Shown: one piece after another, positions 1 to 5,853 of the stretch
Layout: each line of letters starts with the position of its first letter
How positions within the stretch are numbered: the first letter of the stretch is position 1
From: Polaribacter sp.
GTDB taxonomy: Bacteria; Bacteroidota; Bacteroidia; Flavobacteriales; Flavobacteriaceae
DNA: 5,853 bases
Direction of reading: 5' to 3'
Assembly (NCBI GenBank): GCA_003537695.1
Contig: DPRC01000198.1
Location: forward strand, 168-6,020
Position numbers and translations under genes: made by a program
Notes under the pieces: model-generated
Told to the model about the DNA's origin: nothing
What the model saw: only the letters and a program-made list of their open reading frames with translations
Databases searched by the model: none

Positions 1-416
1 TCCATATTTGTTGCGTTTGTAGTTGCGTATCCCGAAACTGCACTAGTTAGTGCTGTAGAATTTACCGTACCAGAAATGACATGGTTTAAAAGAATTTTTG
101 AAAGTAAATATGGGGGCACATCCTCTAAAGAGGCAAAACCATTATTCGTTAAAAAAAGGTCAAATGCGAAGTTATTTGGTGCTAATAAAGTATACTCGCC
201 TCCAATAAGTAAACTCCCTAAATTTCCGTCAGCTAAACTTAGAGCGGTCACTAGGTTACTTAAGTCAGGCTCGTTGACTGCAATCTCTAAAATGGTTTTT
301 GATTCTTCTATAAAAGTTGAAACACTTTTGTCATCACTACAAGACAACACTGTAAAAAAGGTTAAAAGTAAAAGTATTATTTTGGATAATTTCAATAAAT
401 TTTTCATGAGTTTCAT
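1..416 (-). CDS. FAS1 (fasciclin) domain lipoprotein, 3' end cut by window edge
   Basis: The reverse strand is open from an ATG at 416 to the left edge, giving 138 residues without a stop. Residues 1-25 form a lipoprotein signal peptide: two lysines near the N-terminus, a leucine/isoleucine-rich core, and a VLSC lipobox with Cys26 as the lipidated residue. The next residues, SDDK, resemble the acidic export signal that sends Bacteroidota lipoproteins to the cell surface. From about residue 41 the protein reads as a FAS1 domain: TILEIAV at the start, the H1-type motif TLLAPNNFAF at 76-85, and the H2-type motif LLNHVISGTV at 109-118. FAS1 domains are generally adhesion or matrix-interaction modules; the specific role here is unknown. 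A second in-frame ATG at 407 is an alternative start, and an in-frame TAG lies upstream of both. No clear Shine-Dalgarno site or TAnnTTTG promoter box was found upstream. The family call is firm from motifs; surface location is inference. Confidence 0.82.
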   Translation of the reverse strand, partial: MKLMKNLLKLSKIILLLLTFFTVLSCSDDKSVSTFIEESKTILEIAVNEPDLSNLVTALSLADGNLGSLLIGGEYTLLAPNNFAFDLFLTNNGFASLEDVPPYLLSKILLNHVISGTVNSTALTSAVSGYATTNATNM

Positions 417-624
417 ATCTGTTAATATAAGTACACCTATAGCTCCTACTGCCCTATATATTAACCGAATGAGTTTATACTTATGATCTAATGACTAAAT
501 TAAGGAATGCATCATTTGAAGAAAATATTCATAGATGTAAAATAGTATTTATATTTTATAATACCGAATAGTATAAGAATTGGGTATTACTAACACAAAA
601 AAAGAAGCTATTGACCAGCAAAAT
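417..624. other. Intergenic gap between lpxB and the FAS1 lipoprotein gene
   Basis: This 208-base AT-rich stretch has no supportable gene on either strand. It should hold the 3' end of the lpxB transcript and the promoter of the FAS1 gene, both on the minus strand. I see only weak structure: a 6-base inverted repeat (AATACC at 560-565, GGTATT at 583-588) with a 17-base loop and no proper T-tract. No match to the Bacteroidota TAnnTTTG box was found on the minus strand. Confidence 0.6.
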
Positions 625-1740
625 TTAAATAACTTTTAAATTAGAAACAATTTGTTTAGCTACCTTTAATGAAGCTCCTTTTCCTCCTAATTGTTTCTCT
701 AATTCAAAATAGTTTAAAAACATTTTTTCACGACTCGAAGCCTCTAAAATCTTTGTAAGTTCTACTTTCAAAGCTTTCTTGTTAAAATCGGATTGAATCA
801 ACTCTTTTACCACCTCTTTGTCCATAATTAAATTTACCAAAGAGATATACTTAAGCGTAATAATTCTTTTTGCTATCTGGTAGGAAATAGTTCCACCTTT
901 GTAACAGACCACTTGCGGAACTTTAAACAATGCTGTTTCCAAAGTTGCCGTCCCAGAAGCAACTAAAGCCGCATAAGAAACACTTAATAAATCATACGTT
1001 TTATTATTGATAAACGCCACTTCTGTAGTCCCTATAATTTGTTTGTAAAAAGACAAATCTTGACTTGGAGCTCCAGCAACTACAAATTGATAATCTGAAA
1101 AATCAGGAACTAAAGTCAACATTACCGACAACATCTTTGTAATCTCTTGCTTTCTACTTCCTGGCAGCAACGCAATTATTTTCTGATTGCTCAAGCGGTG
1201 TTCTTTTCTAAAGTTTACTTCCGTTACTTGCGCCCTATCAGCAATAGCGTCAATTAAAGGATGTCCTACAAAATGAACAGTATATCCATGCGCTTTATAA
1301 AATTGTTTTTCAAAAGGAAGAATTACAAACAGCGCGTCAATATCTCTTTTAATATCTTTTATTCTTCGAGCTCTGCTTGCCCATACTTGCGGAGAAATAT
1401 AATAATTAGTTTTAAAACCCTGCTCCTTTGCCCATTTCGCAATCCGAAGATTAAAACCAGAATTATCTATGAAAATAAGCACATCTGGAGAGAACAGTGC
1501 AATGTCTTTTTTACAGAATTTTATAAAACCCAATACTTTAAATAGATTTTTCAAAACCTCAAAGAATCCCATGAAAGCCCTTTCTTTATAGTGACTTACC
1601 AAATGACCTCCAACCGCTTGCATGAGGTCTCCTCCCCAAAAACGGATGTCTGCATTTGGATCTTGGAGCTGCAGTTCCTTCATGAGGTTTGCACCATGCA
1701 AATCACCAGAAGCTTCACCAGCAATTATATAATATTTCAT
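625..1740 (-). CDS. lpxB: Lipid-A-disaccharide synthase LpxB
   Basis: LpxB (glycosyltransferase family 19) joins UDP-2,3-diacylglucosamine to lipid X, releasing UDP and forming the lipid A disaccharide 1-phosphate. It works at the cytoplasmic face of the inner membrane. The 371-residue product is close to the usual length (E. coli about 382). Family motifs appear in order: AGEASGDLHGANLM at 7-20, YYISPQVWASR at 113-123, FVGHPLID at 157-164, the nucleotide-binding LLPGSRKQEI at 191-200, and ASGTATLETAL at 261-271. A hydrophobic patch around 52-72 (MGFFEVLKNLF) fits the membrane-associating segment known in this family. The ATG at 1740 places the GEASGD motif at residue 8, as expected. An AGAGG lies only one base from the start, too close for a normal ribosome binding site. 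It is the third gene of a minus-strand cluster with surE and a small membrane protein, but the 80-base palindrome-bearing gap upstream may alter its expression. Confidence 0.97.
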   Translation of the reverse strand: MKYYIIAGEASGDLHGANLMKELQLQDPNADIRFWGGDLMQAVGGHLVSHYKERAFMGFFEVLKNLFKVLGFIKFCKKDIALFSPDVLIFIDNSGFNLRIAKWAKEQGFKTNYYISPQVWASRARRIKDIKRDIDALFVILPFEKQFYKAHGYTVHFVGHPLIDAIADRAQVTEVNFRKEHRLSNQKIIALLPGSRKQEITKMLSVMLTLVPDFSDYQFVVAGAPSQDLSFYKQIIGTTEVAFINNKTYDLLSVSYAALVASGTATLETALFKVPQVVCYKGGTISYQIAKRIITLKYISLVNLIMDKEVVKELIQSDFNKKALKVELTKILEASSREKMFLNYFELEKQLGGKGASLKVAKQIVSNLKVI

Positions 1741-1756
1741 ACCTCTTTAACTATCA

Positions 1757-1806
1757 GATCGAGCGCAGTCGATCCCTTATTAAAAATAGCTCGACTGCAC
1801 TCGAGC
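1757..1806. repeat. REPIN-like pair of inverted GC-rich palindromes upstream of lpxB
   Basis: Two palindromic units lie between the small membrane protein gene and lpxB. Unit A (1757-1774) is GATCGA-gcgcag-TCGATC; unit B (1789-1806) is GCTCGA-ctgcac-TCGAGC. Each has perfect 6-base arms. The 14-base core of A (TCGAGCGCAGTCGA) matches the reverse complement of B's core at 13 of 14 bases, so the units are in opposite orientation, separated by about 14 bases. They could also pair with each other to form one long stem. The high GC content stands out in AT-rich surroundings. This is the layout of a REP doublet (REPIN). In the lpxB transcript, unit B is followed by TATTTTTAAT (1788-1779), so it may act as a weak terminator or attenuator. 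The structure is seen directly; repetitive status across the genome and any function are inference. Confidence 0.6.
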
Positions 1807-1820
1807 GAATCAAATTTATT

Positions 1821-2108
1821 TTAAATCAACTTAAAAATTAATGTGGTCAATGCTATCATAATCGTAGCAAAAAGCACTCCTTTTGCCCTAATATCTTGTT
1901 TCTTCTTTATAAAAACAAAAAATACAAATAAATTAGGTATTGCGGCCAAAGCAAGCAGCTTGCCATGCAAACTTCGGTCTCTTATTAGTTCTAAAGAAAT
2001 ATCAAAACTAAATGCAGCAAAGTACTCTAAATATAAAAAAGCGCCCCCAAAGGTGGCAAATAAGGCAATTAAAAAACCAATAATAAAATCTTTTTTTAAA
2101 GTTCCCAA
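1821..2108 (-). CDS. Small three-helix membrane protein of unknown function, TTG start
   Basis: This 95-residue protein has three predicted membrane segments at about 8-30, 50-67 and 77-94. A short loop carrying acidic and basic residues (DISLELIRDRSLHGK, 36-50) lies between the first two, and a lysine-rich loop (KKKQDIRAKG, 68-77) between the last two. By the positive-inside rule, the K-rich N-terminus and second loop do not lie on the same face in a simple three-pass model, so topology is uncertain. The only usable start is TTG at 2108-2106: an in-frame TGA lies 13 codons upstream with no ATG or GTG between, and the only internal methionine is near the C-terminus. The start lies inside the last codons of surE, overlapping it by 13 bases, which suggests translational coupling. 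I do not recognise a family with an assigned function. Position between surE and lpxB suggests, but does not show, an envelope-related role. Confidence 0.78.
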   Translation of the reverse strand: MGTLKKDFIIGFLIALFATFGGAFLYLEYFAAFSFDISLELIRDRSLHGKLLALAAIPNLFVFFVFIKKKQDIRAKGVLFATIMIALTTLIFKLI

Positions 2109-2866
2109 GTATTTAGTTTTTGAATCATATGATGTGCAGTCATATCAAATTGTACAGGCACGATAGATACATATCCTTTTTCTAAGGCATAAATATCTGT
2201 ATCTTGTCCTCTGTCTTTGCACACAAATTCTCCTGACAGCCAATAATATTCCTTTCCAAAAGGACTTTTACGTTTATCAAAATCTTCTTTCCAATAACCA
2301 TTTGCCTGTCTGCAAATCTTGATCCCTTTAATTTCCTCCTTTTTAAAATTAGGAATATTTACGTTCAAAACAACGCCTTCTGGAATTCCTTCTGACAAGG
2401 CATTCAGCGTAATATTTTCCACATATTCCTCGGACACCTTAAAGTCTGCATCCCACTTAAAATCTAATAAGGAAAAACCAATTGCGGGTACTCCCTCAAT
2501 ACCAGCCTCAATGGCAGCACTCATCGTTCCTGAATAAATGACATTTATAGAAGCATTTGCACCATGATTTATACCCGAGACACATAAATCGGGCTTTCTG
2601 TTTAAAATTTCGCTAATTGCCATTTTTACACAGTCTGCTGGTGTTCCTGAACAGGTATATTCTAATTGAGGACCGTCATCAATAGTTATTGAATTGCAGG
2701 TTAATACATTGTCAATTGTAATTGCATGCCCCATTCCGCTTTGTGCTTTATCAGGCGCAACCACTACAACATCTCCAATCTTATTCATTATCTTTATCAA
2801 GGCTCTAATTCCAGGAGCCGTAATTCCATCATCATTGGTCACTAAGATTAATGGTTTTTCTTGCAT
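2096..2866 (-). CDS. surE: 5'/3'-nucleotidase SurE
   Basis: SurE is a metal-dependent cytoplasmic phosphatase that removes phosphate from nucleoside 5'- and 3'-monophosphates; in E. coli it is linked to stationary-phase survival. The 256-residue product matches the family length (E. coli 253). The metal-binding set is intact: Asp12 and Asp13 in LVTNDDGITAPGI (8-20), Ser43 in APDKAQSGMGHAIT (37-50), and Asn100 in VSGINHGANAS (96-106). Further family signatures are YTCSGTPADCVKMA (70-83) and YSGTMSAAIEAGIEG (111-125). The ATG at 2866 puts the NDDG motif at residue 11, as usual, so the start is secure. It is the first gene of the minus-strand cluster; its 3' end overlaps the TTG start of the small membrane protein. 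A TAnnTTTG-type box 18 bases upstream is the likely promoter, implying a very short leader. Confidence 0.98.
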   Translation of the reverse strand: MQEKPLILVTNDDGITAPGIRALIKIMNKIGDVVVVAPDKAQSGMGHAITIDNVLTCNSITIDDGPQLEYTCSGTPADCVKMAISEILNRKPDLCVSGINHGANASINVIYSGTMSAAIEAGIEGVPAIGFSLLDFKWDADFKVSEEYVENITLNALSEGIPEGVVLNVNIPNFKKEEIKGIKICRQANGYWKEDFDKRKSPFGKEYYWLSGEFVCKDRGQDTDIYALEKGYVSIVPVQFDMTAHHMIQKLNTWEL

Positions 2867-2884
2867 ATTGCTTTCTTTTAATTA

Positions 2885-2892
2885 CAAATGTA
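2885..2892 (-). promoter_or_regulatory. Putative minus-7 box of the surE cluster promoter
   Basis: On the minus strand these bases read TACATTTG, an exact match to the Bacteroidota minus-7 consensus TAnnTTTG. It sits 18 bases before the surE ATG, giving a leader of roughly a dozen bases. The nearest upstream TTG is 26 bases away, longer than the usual spacing of about 19, so the minus-33 element is poor or absent. Position supports it; the start of transcription is not proven. Confidence 0.5.
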
Positions 2893-2952
2893 CTTTATTT
2901 AAACTATTTTCTTTTTAACAATTTGTAAAGAATATAAGACCTCATTTTTCTT

Positions 2953-2960
2953 TAAATTTG
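2953..2960 (+). promoter_or_regulatory. Putative minus-7 box of the prc promoter
   Basis: TAAATTTG is an exact match to TAnnTTTG on the plus strand, in the divergent gap upstream of the protease gene. A TTTG at 2922-2925 lies 27 bases before it, too far for a standard minus-33 element. If used, it would give a 5' leader of roughly 125-130 bases, in which I see no convincing riboswitch or hairpin. The 8-base motif is degenerate in AT-rich DNA, so confidence is moderate. Confidence 0.42.
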
Positions 2961-3093
2961 TGGAAACAATAGTTTTAAGCTACTGGATAAATTCTAAAAA
3001 AAGAGTTGTAGGCCTTGTATTGAGAAAATAGTCTTAATTTAAGGCATCCAAAAAACAAAATAACAATACATTACTGCACAAGAGAAAAGATTT

Positions 3094-5223
3094 ATGAAAA
3101 TTACAAATAAATTCAACATCACCCTCATTGTATTCTTATTAATATTTCAAAGTCTAAAGGCGGATAATACCTTTGCCAAAGATACGGATCCCGAGAAGGA
3201 TAAAATATTAGTGTATGTTTTAAAAAATATTTTAACCAGAGGTCATTTTGTTGAAAAAGACATGAATGATGACTTTTCAGAACAAGTTTTCCATAGCTTT
3301 ATTGATGGTTTAGATCCAAGCAAACGCTATTTCACACAAGAAGATGTAAAAGAATTTTCAAAATTCAAGTATGAAATAGACAACCAGTTAATCGCCGATG
3401 ATGTCTCCTTTTACAATATAGTATACCAAAGCTTTATTGAAAAAATAAAAAATGCCAAATCGTATTACGGAGCATTACTAGCAAAGCCTTTTAATTTTAA
3501 GAAAACTGAAACCATAGACATTGATTATAAAAAAGCTCCTTTTGCTAAAAATGAAAAAGAGCTTATTAATTACTGGCGAAAACAATTAAAATTGAATGTA
3601 CTCAGTAGAATTCAAGACAAATTAGAAAAACAAGAAGCGCAGCTTGAAAAAGATAAAAAAATAGATGTAAAATCATTTAAAGTTTTAGAAAAAGAGGCCA
3701 GAGCAGACATTTTAAAAAATATGGATGAGCTGTATTTAAGAATTGAAGAATTGGAACACGAAGATTGGTTTTCAACTTTTTTAAATAGCGTTGTTGGTGC
3801 TTTTGATCCGCACACCACCTATATGGCACCAAGAACTAAAGAACGTTTTGACCAAGATATGTCCGGAAAGCTAGAAGGAATTGGGGCGCGTTTGGTGAAA
3901 AAAGGAATTTACACAGAAATTTTTGAATTGGTCTCGGGAGGTCCTGCATGGAAACAAGGAGCACTGGAAGCAGGTGATATTATACTAGCAGTAGCGCAGG
4001 GAAATTCAGAACCATTAGACATTGTTGGAATGCGTTTAGGTGATGCTATCAAGTTTATTAAAGGAAAAAAAGGAACGGAAGTCCGATTGACGGTTAAAAA
4101 GAAGTTGGATGGTTCCACAAAAATTATTTCAATTTTACGAGATATTGTAGAGCTAGAAGAGACTTTTGTGAAATCTACAATTGTAGAAAAAGAGGGCAGA
4201 AAATATGGCTTAATTGATCTCCCTCGATTTTATATCGACTTCTCTGACAGCAACTCTAGAGATTCTGCAAAAGATATGGAAAGGGAAATTGAACGCTTGA
4301 AAAGTGAAAACGTTTCTGGCCTCCTCATAGATTTGAGAAATAATGGTGGAGGATCTTTAAAAACAGCGATAGAAATTGCTGGTTTATTTATTCCAAAAGG
4401 ACCTATTGTTCAGGTAAAGTTTCGCGGGCGGGCGCCCGAAGTTAAAAATGATACCGACCCTAAAATGCAATGGGACGGTGCCGTTGTTGTACTCGTAAAT
4501 GAGTTGTCTGCTTCAGCATCAGAAATTTTTGCAGCAGCAATGCAAGACTATGGAAGAGCAATCATCATTGGAGGAAATCAAACCTATGGAAAAGGAACCG
4601 TGCAAAGTGTAATTCCTATTAATAATTTTTATCCCAATTATGAAAAAGATTTAGGTGCTATAAAAATGACCATTCAGAAATTCTATCGGGTGAATGGTGG
4701 TTCTACACAAATTGAAGGCGTGTACTCTGATATTGCCATGCCAAATAAATATAGTTATATGAAGTTTGGAGAGCGAGATTTAGATGGTGCCTTGGTGTGG
4801 GATAAAGTACCGCAAGCAACATACACCAAAACAAATTCCTATGAAAACTTTTCTGAAGTTGTAAATAAAAGTAAAAGCAGGGTGGCTTTAGACCCTAAAT
4901 TTGAGCTGATAAATGAATATGCTAAATGGTTGAAATCAAACCAAGAAAATACATCCTACTCTCTAAACACCGCTGAATTCTCTGCTGAAAGTAAGCTTAT
5001 TGAAAAAGCATCAAAAAAATACGCTACTGCTTTTAAGTACAACTCTGACCTTCGTTTTAAATCGCCTAAATACGAATTTCCTTTGGTAGAAAAAGATAGT
5101 ATTTTAGCGGAAAAACGCACTATTTGGCATACAAATTTAGCAAAAGACATGTATGTGGCTGAAGCGTTGAATGTTTTACAAGCGTTAAAATTAAAAAATG
5201 TAGAAGTAATTACAAAAAACTAA
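3094..5223 (+). CDS. prc: Tail-specific periplasmic protease, Prc/Tsp type (peptidase family S41)
   Basis: This is a 709-residue carboxy-terminal processing protease that cleaves periplasmic proteins from exposed C-termini; E. coli Prc (about 680 residues) acts on envelope proteins including FtsI and MepS. A signal peptide (hydrophobic 8-20, likely cut after Ala23) exports it. The order is: an N-terminal helical Prc domain (about 35-240, with FIDGLDPSKRYFT at 69-81 and GAFDPHTTYMAP at 235-246), a PDZ domain (about 255-345, LEGIGARL and GGPAWKQGALEAGDIIL), the S41 catalytic core (about 350-550), and the C-terminal Prc-type extension. Catalytic residues are intact. By comparison with remembered E. 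coli Prc (Ser430, Asp441, Lys455), they are Ser474 in LSASASEIF (471-479), Asp485, and Lys500 in TYGKGTVQ; one extra residue lies between Asp and Lys. The oxyanion-region motif LIDLRNNGGG (411-420) is present. ATG at 3094 is right because it starts the signal peptide. It is divergent from surE and ends in its own terminator. Targets in this organism are unknown. Confidence 0.96.
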   Translation: MKITNKFNITLIVFLLIFQSLKADNTFAKDTDPEKDKILVYVLKNILTRGHFVEKDMNDDFSEQVFHSFIDGLDPSKRYFTQEDVKEFSKFKYEIDNQLIADDVSFYNIVYQSFIEKIKNAKSYYGALLAKPFNFKKTETIDIDYKKAPFAKNEKELINYWRKQLKLNVLSRIQDKLEKQEAQLEKDKKIDVKSFKVLEKEARADILKNMDELYLRIEELEHEDWFSTFLNSVVGAFDPHTTYMAPRTKERFDQDMSGKLEGIGARLVKKGIYTEIFELVSGGPAWKQGALEAGDIILAVAQGNSEPLDIVGMRLGDAIKFIKGKKGTEVRLTVKKKLDGSTKIISILRDIVELEETFVKSTIVEKEGRKYGLIDLPRFYIDFSDSNSRDSAKDMEREIERLKSENVSGLLIDLRNNGGGSLKTAIEIAGLFIPKGPIVQVKFRGRAPEVKNDTDPKMQWDGAVVVLVNELSASASEIFAAAMQDYGRAIIIGGNQTYGKGTVQSVIPINNFYPNYEKDLGAIKMTIQKFYRVNGGSTQIEGVYSDIAMPNKYSYMKFGERDLDGALVWDKVPQATYTKTNSYENFSEVVNKSKSRVALDPKFELINEYAKWLKSNQENTSYSLNTAEFSAESKLIEKASKKYATAFKYNSDLRFKSPKYEFPLVEKDSILAEKRTIWHTNLAKDMYVAEALNVLQALKLKNVEVITKN

Positions 5224-5234
5224 AAACTTTAAAA

Positions 5235-5269
5235 ATCTTGAGAATTCTTAAATTTTCAAGATCTTTTTT
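5235..5269 (+). terminator. Intrinsic terminator after the protease gene
   Basis: Starting 12 bases past the stop codon, ATCTTGAGAA (5235-5244) and TTTTCAAGAT (5253-5262) form a 10-pair stem including one G-U pair. The loop is 8 bases, and CTTTTTT follows (5263-5269). The stem is AT-rich but the T-tract is good. A-rich bases upstream mean it could also work on the opposite strand, though no minus-strand gene ends here. It lies only 12 bases before the next start codon. Confidence 0.72.
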
Positions 5270-5281
5270 ATTCCCTAAACC

Positions 5282-5725
5282 ATGACTTTCCAAGTAACCT
5301 TTCCCACAAAATGGTCTGATTTTGACCCCAACAGACACATGCGTCATACTGCTTATAATGAATATGCTGCCGAAGTTAGAGTGCGCTACTTTGCAAAACA
5401 TAACTTTTCTATGGCTGCTTTCACTAAATACAACTTAGGGCCTATTTTATTTACAGAGGAGACTTCTTTTCGCAAAGAAGTTCATGCAGGAGAGAATATT
5501 ACCGTAAATATAAAATTACAAGGAGTTTCTGAAAATAACGAACGTTGGAAAATTGTACATGAAATTTTTAATGAAGCAGGAACCCTCTCAGCGGTTATCA
5601 AAGTCTATGGAGCATGGATCGACCTTACTAAAAGAAAATTGTGTGTACCTCCTGTAGCAACCAACGAAATGTTCGATTTTGCAGAAAAAACTGCAGATTT
5701 CGAGATTATCAATTTAAAAAAATAA
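5282..5725 (+). CDS. Acyl-CoA thioesterase-like protein, hotdog fold (4HBT/YbgC-FadM type)
   Basis: The 147-residue product is the size of a single hotdog domain. Near the N-terminus, KWSDFDPNRHMRHTAYNEY (10-28) matches the 4-hydroxybenzoyl-CoA thioesterase signature, with Asp15 at the catalytic aspartate position and the conserved Asn17, His19 and Tyr25. The following helix (AAEVRVRYFAKHNF) and strands such as TEETSFRKEVHAGENITV and WKIVHEIFNEAG fit the rest of the fold, with YGAWIDLTKRKL at 109-120 near the end. Members hydrolyse acyl-CoA thioesters in the cytoplasm; the chain specificity here cannot be told. ATG at 5282 puts the signature where the family expects it. The gene follows prc by 58 bases, but a terminator fills that gap and I see no good promoter, so its transcription is unclear. 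It converges on the manA end with a 3-base gap. Family assignment is firm; enzymatic activity is inferred. Confidence 0.88.
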   Translation: MTFQVTFPTKWSDFDPNRHMRHTAYNEYAAEVRVRYFAKHNFSMAAFTKYNLGPILFTEETSFRKEVHAGENITVNIKLQGVSENNERWKIVHEIFNEAGTLSAVIKVYGAWIDLTKRKLCVPPVATNEMFDFAEKTADFEIINLKK

Positions 5726-5728
5726 ATA

Positions 5729-5853
5729 TTATAAGTATACTTCTAAAAGCTTGCATCCTTGGGATACCGCTTTTAATTCAACCTGTTCTAGCGCTGCTGG
5801 TAAAAGCATGGTCTCCCCTTTTTTAAGTAAGAAGGTTTCATTATTGCAACTTA
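5729..5853 (-). CDS. manA: Mannose-6-phosphate isomerase type I, C-terminal end only
   Basis: On the reverse strand, the last 40 residues of a protein enter from the right edge and stop at TAA (5731-5729). The end reads NETFLLKKGETMLLPAAL, then a short variable stretch, then KLLEVYL and the stop. The K-K-G-E-T-x-L-L-P-A turn and the terminal L-L-E-V-Y hydrophobic strand resemble, from memory, the C-terminal cupin part of type I phosphomannose isomerases of Bacteroidota. Those enzymes interconvert fructose 6-phosphate and mannose 6-phosphate for GDP-mannose and surface polysaccharide synthesis. The catalytic zinc site lies outside the window, so the call rests on the tail alone; another cupin-fold protein is possible. 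Confidence 0.68.
   Translation of the reverse strand, partial: SCNNETFLLKKGETMLLPAALEQVELKAVSQGCKLLEVYL

Noticed and set aside
76..486. 136-residue plus-strand open frame
   Set aside because: It lies opposite the FAS1 lipoprotein, whose signal peptide, lipobox and FAS1 motifs are clear. The plus-strand translation is serine/lysine-rich and shows no recognisable domain.
622..642. AATTTAAA/TTTAAATT inverted repeat at the lpxB stop as a terminator
   Set aside because: The stem is entirely A and T, begins inside the coding sequence, and is not followed by a T-tract on the minus strand.
1261..2166. Three plus-strand open frames (1261-1545, 1591-1824, 1843-2166)
   Set aside because: They are antisense to lpxB and the small membrane protein gene and show no family motifs, so they are shadow frames.
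2319..2918. Two plus-strand open frames (2319-2537, 2694-2918)
   Set aside because: Both are antisense to surE, which has all its catalytic motifs; their translations show nothing recognisable.
3012..3045. GCCTT/AAGGC inverted repeat in the prc leader as a regulatory hairpin
   Set aside because: A 5-base stem with a loop of about 24 bases is expected by chance; no riboswitch-like arrangement is seen around it.
3612..5401. Minus-strand open frames inside prc and across the thioesterase start
   Set aside because: They are short shadows opposite well-supported genes with intact catalytic motifs.
5641..5826. 61-residue plus-strand frame with a hydrophobic tail
   Set aside because: It overlaps the thioesterase C-terminus in another frame, and its hydrophobic part is the antisense of the manA tail, which matches a known family.

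Overview
The window looks like a housekeeping stretch of a chromosome from a marine-type member of the Flavobacteriia (Bacteroidota). The evidence is the AT-rich sequence, the near absence of Shine-Dalgarno sites, two TAnnTTTG-type minus-7 promoter boxes typical of Bacteroidota, a lipoprotein whose acceptor cysteine is followed by Ser-Asp-Asp, and proteins of clearly flavobacterial style. I see no transposase, phage gene, CRISPR array or RNA gene.

Layout, left to right. (1) Positions 1-416, minus strand: the N-terminal part of a FAS1 (fasciclin) domain lipoprotein that runs off the left edge. (2) 417-624: a gap without a gene. (3) 625-2866, minus strand: a three-gene cluster transcribed in the order surE, a 95-residue three-helix membrane protein of unknown function, then lpxB. 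The first two genes overlap by 13 bases. The last two are separated by 80 bases holding a pair of inverted GC-rich palindromes. (4) 2867-3093: a divergent promoter region. (5) 3094-5223, plus strand: a long periplasmic S41 tail-specific protease (Prc type), followed by an intrinsic terminator. (6) 5282-5725, plus strand: a hotdog-fold acyl-CoA thioesterase-like protein. (7) 5729-5853, minus strand: the last 40 residues of a type I mannose-6-phosphate isomerase, convergent with the thioesterase and only 3 bases from it.

The common theme is the cell envelope. LpxB makes the lipid A disaccharide, Prc acts on periplasmic proteins, and the FAS1 lipoprotein is probably at the cell surface. SurE is a nucleotide phosphatase commonly linked to stationary-phase survival. 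The most useful results beyond the obvious genes are the two edge-truncated genes (FAS1 lipoprotein and manA), the TTG-started membrane protein between surE and lpxB, and the REPIN-like palindrome pair just upstream of lpxB. I did not find a previously undescribed multi-gene system.
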